NCBI GenBank assembly: GCA_027070385.1
Contig: JALXDW010000315.1
Span: 1-8,824, forward strand
DNA: 8,824 bases
Direction: 5' to 3'
Origin: Chromatiales bacterium
GTDB lineage: Bacteria > Pseudomonadota > Gammaproteobacteria > UBA6429 > Thiohalophilaceae
Shown here: piece after piece, positions 6,067 through 8,824 of the stretch
Numbering within the stretch: the stretch's first letter is position 1
Layout: every line of letters starts with the position of its first letter
The notes under the pieces: generated by a model
What the model saw: the letters and a program-made list of their open reading frames with translations, nothing else
Told to the model about the DNA's origin: nothing
The model's database searches: none
Position numbers and translations under genes: made by a program

Positions 6067-6564
6067 ATGATCATTATGACCACAAGTTTCGGTGACATTA
6101 AAATCGAACTCAATAAAGATAAAGCACCTGAAACGGCTGCCAACTTTGAACAGTACGTGAAAGATGGCTTTTATGACGGTACCATTTTCCATCGCGTGAT
6201 TGACAATTTTATGATTCAAGGCGGTGGTATGGAACCGGGTATGAAAGAAAAAACAACCCGTGCACCCATTAAAAACGAAGCCGACAATGGCCTGAGCAAC
6301 ACAAAAGGCAGTATTGCCATGGCCAGAACCATGGATCCGAATTCAGCCACTGCACAATTTTTTATTAATGTTGCCGATAATAAATTTCTGGATCACCGTT
6401 CACCCACACCCGACGGTTGGGGATATTGCGTCTTTGGTGAAGTCGTTGAAGGTATGGATGTGGTTGAAAAAATTAAAAATGTCTCCACCACCAACAGTGG
6501 TATGCACCAGGATGTGCCAGCCGAAGATGTGATTATTGAAAAAGCCGTGATTGAAGACGAATAA
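6067..6564 (+). CDS. ppiB: Cytoplasmic peptidyl-prolyl isomerase B, cyclophilin
   Basis: PpiB is the cytoplasmic cyclophilin, catalysing cis-trans isomerisation at proline during folding. The 165 residues match the E. coli enzyme (164) and there is no signal peptide. F-H-R is at 41-43 with catalytic Arg43, F-M-I-Q-G-G-G at 48-54, A-M-A-R at 84-87, Q-F-F-I at 97-100, and the PpiB-typical ending S-G-M-H-Q-D-V-P is at 144-151. AAGGA (6055-6059) is seven bases before the ATG at 6067, which fixes that start over the second ATG three codons later. It follows ppiA by 19 bases and precedes lpxH by 12, so the three are almost certainly one transcript. A ppiB-lpxH pair is common in gammaproteobacteria. 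Confidence 0.96.
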   Translation: MIIMTTSFGDIKIELNKDKAPETAANFEQYVKDGFYDGTIFHRVIDNFMIQGGGMEPGMKEKTTRAPIKNEADNGLSNTKGSIAMARTMDPNSATAQFFINVADNKFLDHRSPTPDGWGYCVFGEVVEGMDVVEKIKNVSTTNSGMHQDVPAEDVIIEKAVIEDE

Positions 6565-6576
6565 GTCAGGCTATCA

Positions 6577-7296
6577 ATGACAACACTGTTTATTGCTGAT
6601 TTGCATTTAAGTGATCAGCGCCCAGAAATAACCGAACTGTTTATTAACTTTTTAAACAATAAAGCACGGCAAGCCCGTGCTTTATATATTCTGGGTGACC
6701 TGTTTGAAGCCTGGCTGGGTGATGATTGTATTCTACCCGCCTATCAGCCTGTGATTAGGCACCTTAAAACACTGACAGAAAATAATGTACCTGTTTATAT
6801 CCTACATGGTAACCGTGACTTTCTTCTTGGCCAACAATTTTCTGAACTGAGCGGTTGCCAGTTACTGGATGAAAGTACGGTTATCACCATTGATGATCAA
6901 CGCTACCTGATAATGCACGGTGATACATTGTGTACCGATGATATTAAATACCAACAATTTCGTAGCATGGTACGCAACCCCGAGTGGCAGAAACAATTAC
7001 TGGAAAAAACACCCGCTGAACGCATTGCGCTGGCAAAACAATACCGTGAAATAAGCCAGAGTGAAACGGCTGAAAAAGCCAGCGATATAATGGATGTTAA
7101 CCAACAGGAAGTTGAAAAAGCCATGCGTAACGCAAAAGTATTAACATTAATACACGGGCATACTCACCGCCCTGATGTGCATACATTTAAACTTGATGGC
7201 AAACAAGCACAACGTATTGTACTAGGCGACTGGTATGCGCAAGGTAGTATTCTGACTCTGGAAAATCAAACTTTCAGTTTAAAAGAATATACCTGA
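6577..7296 (+). CDS. lpxH: UDP-2,3-diacylglucosamine pyrophosphatase LpxH
   Basis: LpxH cleaves UDP-2,3-diacylglucosamine to lipid X and UMP, the fourth step of lipid A synthesis, as a peripheral enzyme on the inner membrane. It shows this is a Gram-negative with lipid A. The 239 residues match the 240 of E. coli. All metallophosphoesterase metal ligands are at the expected places: D8-x-H10, G-D41, G-N79-R80-D, H114-G-D and G-H195-T-H197. The lid region (about 125-185), which binds the acyl chains, is present. CAGG at 6567-6570 is six bases before the ATG at 6577. It is the last gene of the ppiA-ppiB-lpxH operon. It ends 46 bases from the stop of a convergent lipoprotein gene, with no hairpin terminator seen between them. 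Confidence 0.97.
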   Translation: MTTLFIADLHLSDQRPEITELFINFLNNKARQARALYILGDLFEAWLGDDCILPAYQPVIRHLKTLTENNVPVYILHGNRDFLLGQQFSELSGCQLLDESTVITIDDQRYLIMHGDTLCTDDIKYQQFRSMVRNPEWQKQLLEKTPAERIALAKQYREISQSETAEKASDIMDVNQQEVEKAMRNAKVLTLIHGHTHRPDVHTFKLDGKQAQRIVLGDWYAQGSILTLENQTFSLKEYT

Positions 7297-7342
7297 AAAA
7301 TCGGTTGATGACTCACGAAACAGTTATCAATACCTTTTGAAA

Positions 7343-8065
7343 CTATTCCGCAAAGTTAACCTTACCTTCACGTAATTCCTGTACGGTATAACGTTTATAA
7401 CCGGCAGGTAAAACAAACAGTTTTTTATCCACTTTATAATTTTCATCAAAATCAACCAGGGTACGGGCATATTCTCTACGCCCCATGGTTTGCACGGGGA
7501 AACCAAACATAAGCTGCCGTGTGGGTGCGAAGGTGTCTTGTGCCAGATCACAGGCATTGAGCATATCAGCCGGAATAGTTGATAAAGTCTTTTTACTGTC
7601 CGATGCCATTAAAAGAGAAAACTCTCTTAATGCACTGACTGCCTCAGGAAGCAAATCTTTCACCACGATTAAATCATTACAGACCTTATTATTTACCAGC
7701 AGTTGATAATGACGCGGCTGCTTACCCCCGACTTGTGGTGCATCTTTCATTTCACCCAGATCTTTTTCACTAAAATTAAGCTTAATCGGGGACTTGATCT
7801 TGCTATCTTTTCTATGCACTGTCATGATAGTTTGATCGTCAACCACCACACTGTGTACTAAAGACTGTTTTCTGTCGAACAGAATAAAATCCTCTGCGTT
7901 TTCACCATCATCAAAGCGTACAAATTCAGGGGTTATGATCACCCGGGTCGGGTAAGGCTCTACAAACTTCTCCTGCTCCATAAACATGATTTTATAGGCA
8001 TAATCAACCGGTTCTTTTTTACTACATGCGGTTACACTAATAAGAGCTAAACCGATAGATAACAC
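7343..8065 (-). CDS. Predicted lipoprotein, function unknown, start uncertain
   Basis: I do not recognise the family. With the GTG at 8063-8065 as start the protein has 240 residues and opens with a hydrophobic stretch ending in V-T-A-C14, a usable lipobox, followed by S-K-K. Cleavage would leave C14 lipid-anchored, and the residues after it do not include the Asp+2 inner-membrane signal, so the outer membrane is favoured. Two more cysteines, C129 and C172, could form a disulfide. The rest is a soluble, charged domain with no further membrane segment. The GTG form lacks the positive charges normal at a signal peptide start and has no ribosome site. Five codons upstream, ATT at 8078-8080 would give I/M-K-Y-F-K-V, a much better signal peptide; an in-frame TAA follows at 8087-8089. 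The true start is therefore probably ATT, or an ATG lost by mutation or read error. It lies about 30-45 bases after the DUF455 gene and is probably co-transcribed. Confidence 0.78.
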   Translation of the reverse strand: MLSIGLALISVTACSKKEPVDYAYKIMFMEQEKFVEPYPTRVIITPEFVRFDDGENAEDFILFDRKQSLVHSVVVDDQTIMTVHRKDSKIKSPIKLNFSEKDLGEMKDAPQVGGKQPRHYQLLVNNKVCNDLIVVKDLLPEAVSALREFSLLMASDSKKTLSTIPADMLNACDLAQDTFAPTRQLMFGFPVQTMGRREYARTLVDFDENYKVDKKLFVLPAGYKRYTVQELREGKVNFAE

Positions 8066-8110
8066 TTTAAAATATTTAATTACTATTTACTAATTTACAA
8101 CTAGCCTTGC

Positions 8111-8824
8111 TTACATATTATTTTCTAGATAGTCGAGTTCCTGTTGGGTAAACCCGGCTTTTAATCGTGCATCATGATTCACCGGTTTTTTAATACCGCT
8201 ATTCATATACTGCTTTAATAAATCCCTGAACGTTTTGTCATGCTCCAGCCCTCGCTGCTCACAGCAATACCGAAACCAGCGTGAACCTATTTCCACATGC
8301 CCGATTTCTTCACGTTGAATAACAGTGAGTATTTCATTGGCACGCTTATCACCCACACTGGCAAATTTTTCCATAATACCCGGTGTTACGTCCAGTCCTC
8401 GCGCTTCAAGCACCCGTGGCACCAATGCCATTCGTACTAACACATCATGGTCGGTATCCACAGCCATTTCCCATAAGCCATTATGCGCAGCAAAGTCACC
8501 GTAAGCAAAGCCTAATTCATTGATATAGTCACTTAATAGACTGAAATGTTCCGCTTCTTCTTTGGCAATTTTCATCCAGTCTGAATAATACTCTACGGGC
8601 ATATCACGAAAACGATAAACGGCATCCCAGGCCAGGTTAATGGCATTAAATTCAATATGACAAATCGCATGAAGCAGGCTTACCCGCCCTTCGAGTGAAT
8701 TTATTTTTCGTCGTGGTAATTCACGTGGTTGCACTAACTCAGGCTTATCCGGACGACCGGGAACCGCTAGCCTGTATATCGGGAAATCTGAACTCGGGTC
8801 AGAATTTGTAAAGCGAGTGACAGC
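8111..8824 (-). CDS. DUF455 ferritin-like protein, 5' end outside window
   Basis: The frame stays open to the window edge, giving 237 residues. The DUF455 signature begins at P22-G-R-P and continues L-V-x-P-R-E-L-P-R-R, which lies partly before the GTG at 8734, so that GTG is not the start; perhaps 20-40 residues are missing. Ferritin-like metal ligands are visible: E58 in H-I-E, E90-x-x-H93, E140 in L-E-A-R-G-L-D, and E173-x-x-H176. They suggest a four-helix bundle with a di-iron or similar centre. The family (Pfam PF04305, COG2833, from memory) has no settled function that I know of; oxidation of a small substrate or an RNA base, as in the related MiaE, is a possibility only. The protein is cytoplasmic, with no signal peptide visible in what is seen. 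It precedes the lipoprotein gene on the same strand by less than 50 bases. Confidence 0.9.
   Translation of the reverse strand, partial: AVTRFTNSDPSSDFPIYRLAVPGRPDKPELVQPRELPRRKINSLEGRVSLLHAICHIEFNAINLAWDAVYRFRDMPVEYYSDWMKIAKEEAEHFSLLSDYINELGFAYGDFAAHNGLWEMAVDTDHDVLVRMALVPRVLEARGLDVTPGIMEKFASVGDKRANEILTVIQREEIGHVEIGSRWFRYCCEQRGLEHDKTFRDLLKQYMNSGIKKPVNHDARLKAGFTQQELDYLENNM

Noticed and set aside
8732..8734. GTG as the start of the DUF455 gene
   Set aside because: The frame continues upstream to the window edge and encodes the conserved P-G-R-P...L-V part of the family domain, so the gene is cut by the window.
1..8824. CRISPR arrays, insertion sequences, toxin-antitoxin or defence genes
   Set aside because: No regular repeat-spacer pattern, transposase motif or recognisable defence domain was found on either strand.

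Overview
This window reads as ordinary chromosome from a moderately AT-rich gammaproteobacterium. The support is the tRNA sequences, which match E. coli tRNA-His(GUG), tRNA-Arg(UCU) and tRNA-Pro(UGG) almost base for base, and the proteins FolD, CysS, PpiB and LpxH, which follow the gammaproteobacterial forms closely. The genus cannot be fixed from the sequence alone. Every recognised gene is chromosomal and no plasmid, phage, transposase or CRISPR signal is visible.

Left third (1-1661): a formyltransferase, cut by the window start, meets a VanZ-family membrane protein tail to tail. This part is clearly poorer in G+C than the rest: my hand count gives about 33% in 1-240 and in 901-1140, against about 45% in 2221-2460. 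It looks like an accessory cell-envelope or surface-polysaccharide block. A gene-free stretch of about 340 bases separates it from a three-gene tRNA operon on the minus strand, transcribed Pro(UGG) -> Arg(UCU) -> His(GUG) from a near-ideal sigma70 promoter with a GC-rich discriminator.

Centre (2007-5444): folD diverges from the tRNA operon. It is followed, in the opposite direction, by cysS and a downstream gene for a small secreted protein I do not recognise. The gap between folD and that gene holds a nested inverted repeat and a short element resembling a widespread intergenic repeat.

Right (5445-8824): a tight operon of ppiA (exported cyclophilin), ppiB (cytoplasmic cyclophilin) and lpxH (lipid A synthesis) runs rightwards. 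It converges on two minus-strand genes, a DUF455 ferritin-like protein (cut by the window end) and a lipoprotein whose start codon is doubtful. The order tRNAs-folD-cysS-ppiB-lpxH resembles the neighbourhood I recall from Pseudomonas, where glnS lies between cysS and ppiB; here glnS is absent and a second cyclophilin gene stands beside ppiB.

Together the core genes serve one-carbon folate metabolism, cysteine-tRNA charging, proline-limited protein folding in two compartments, and lipid A synthesis. I found no convincing evidence for a new multi-gene system. The items most worth a second look are the lipoprotein start, the cyclophilin pair with an exact shared DNA block, the composition break beside the tRNA genes, and the unrecognised secreted protein.
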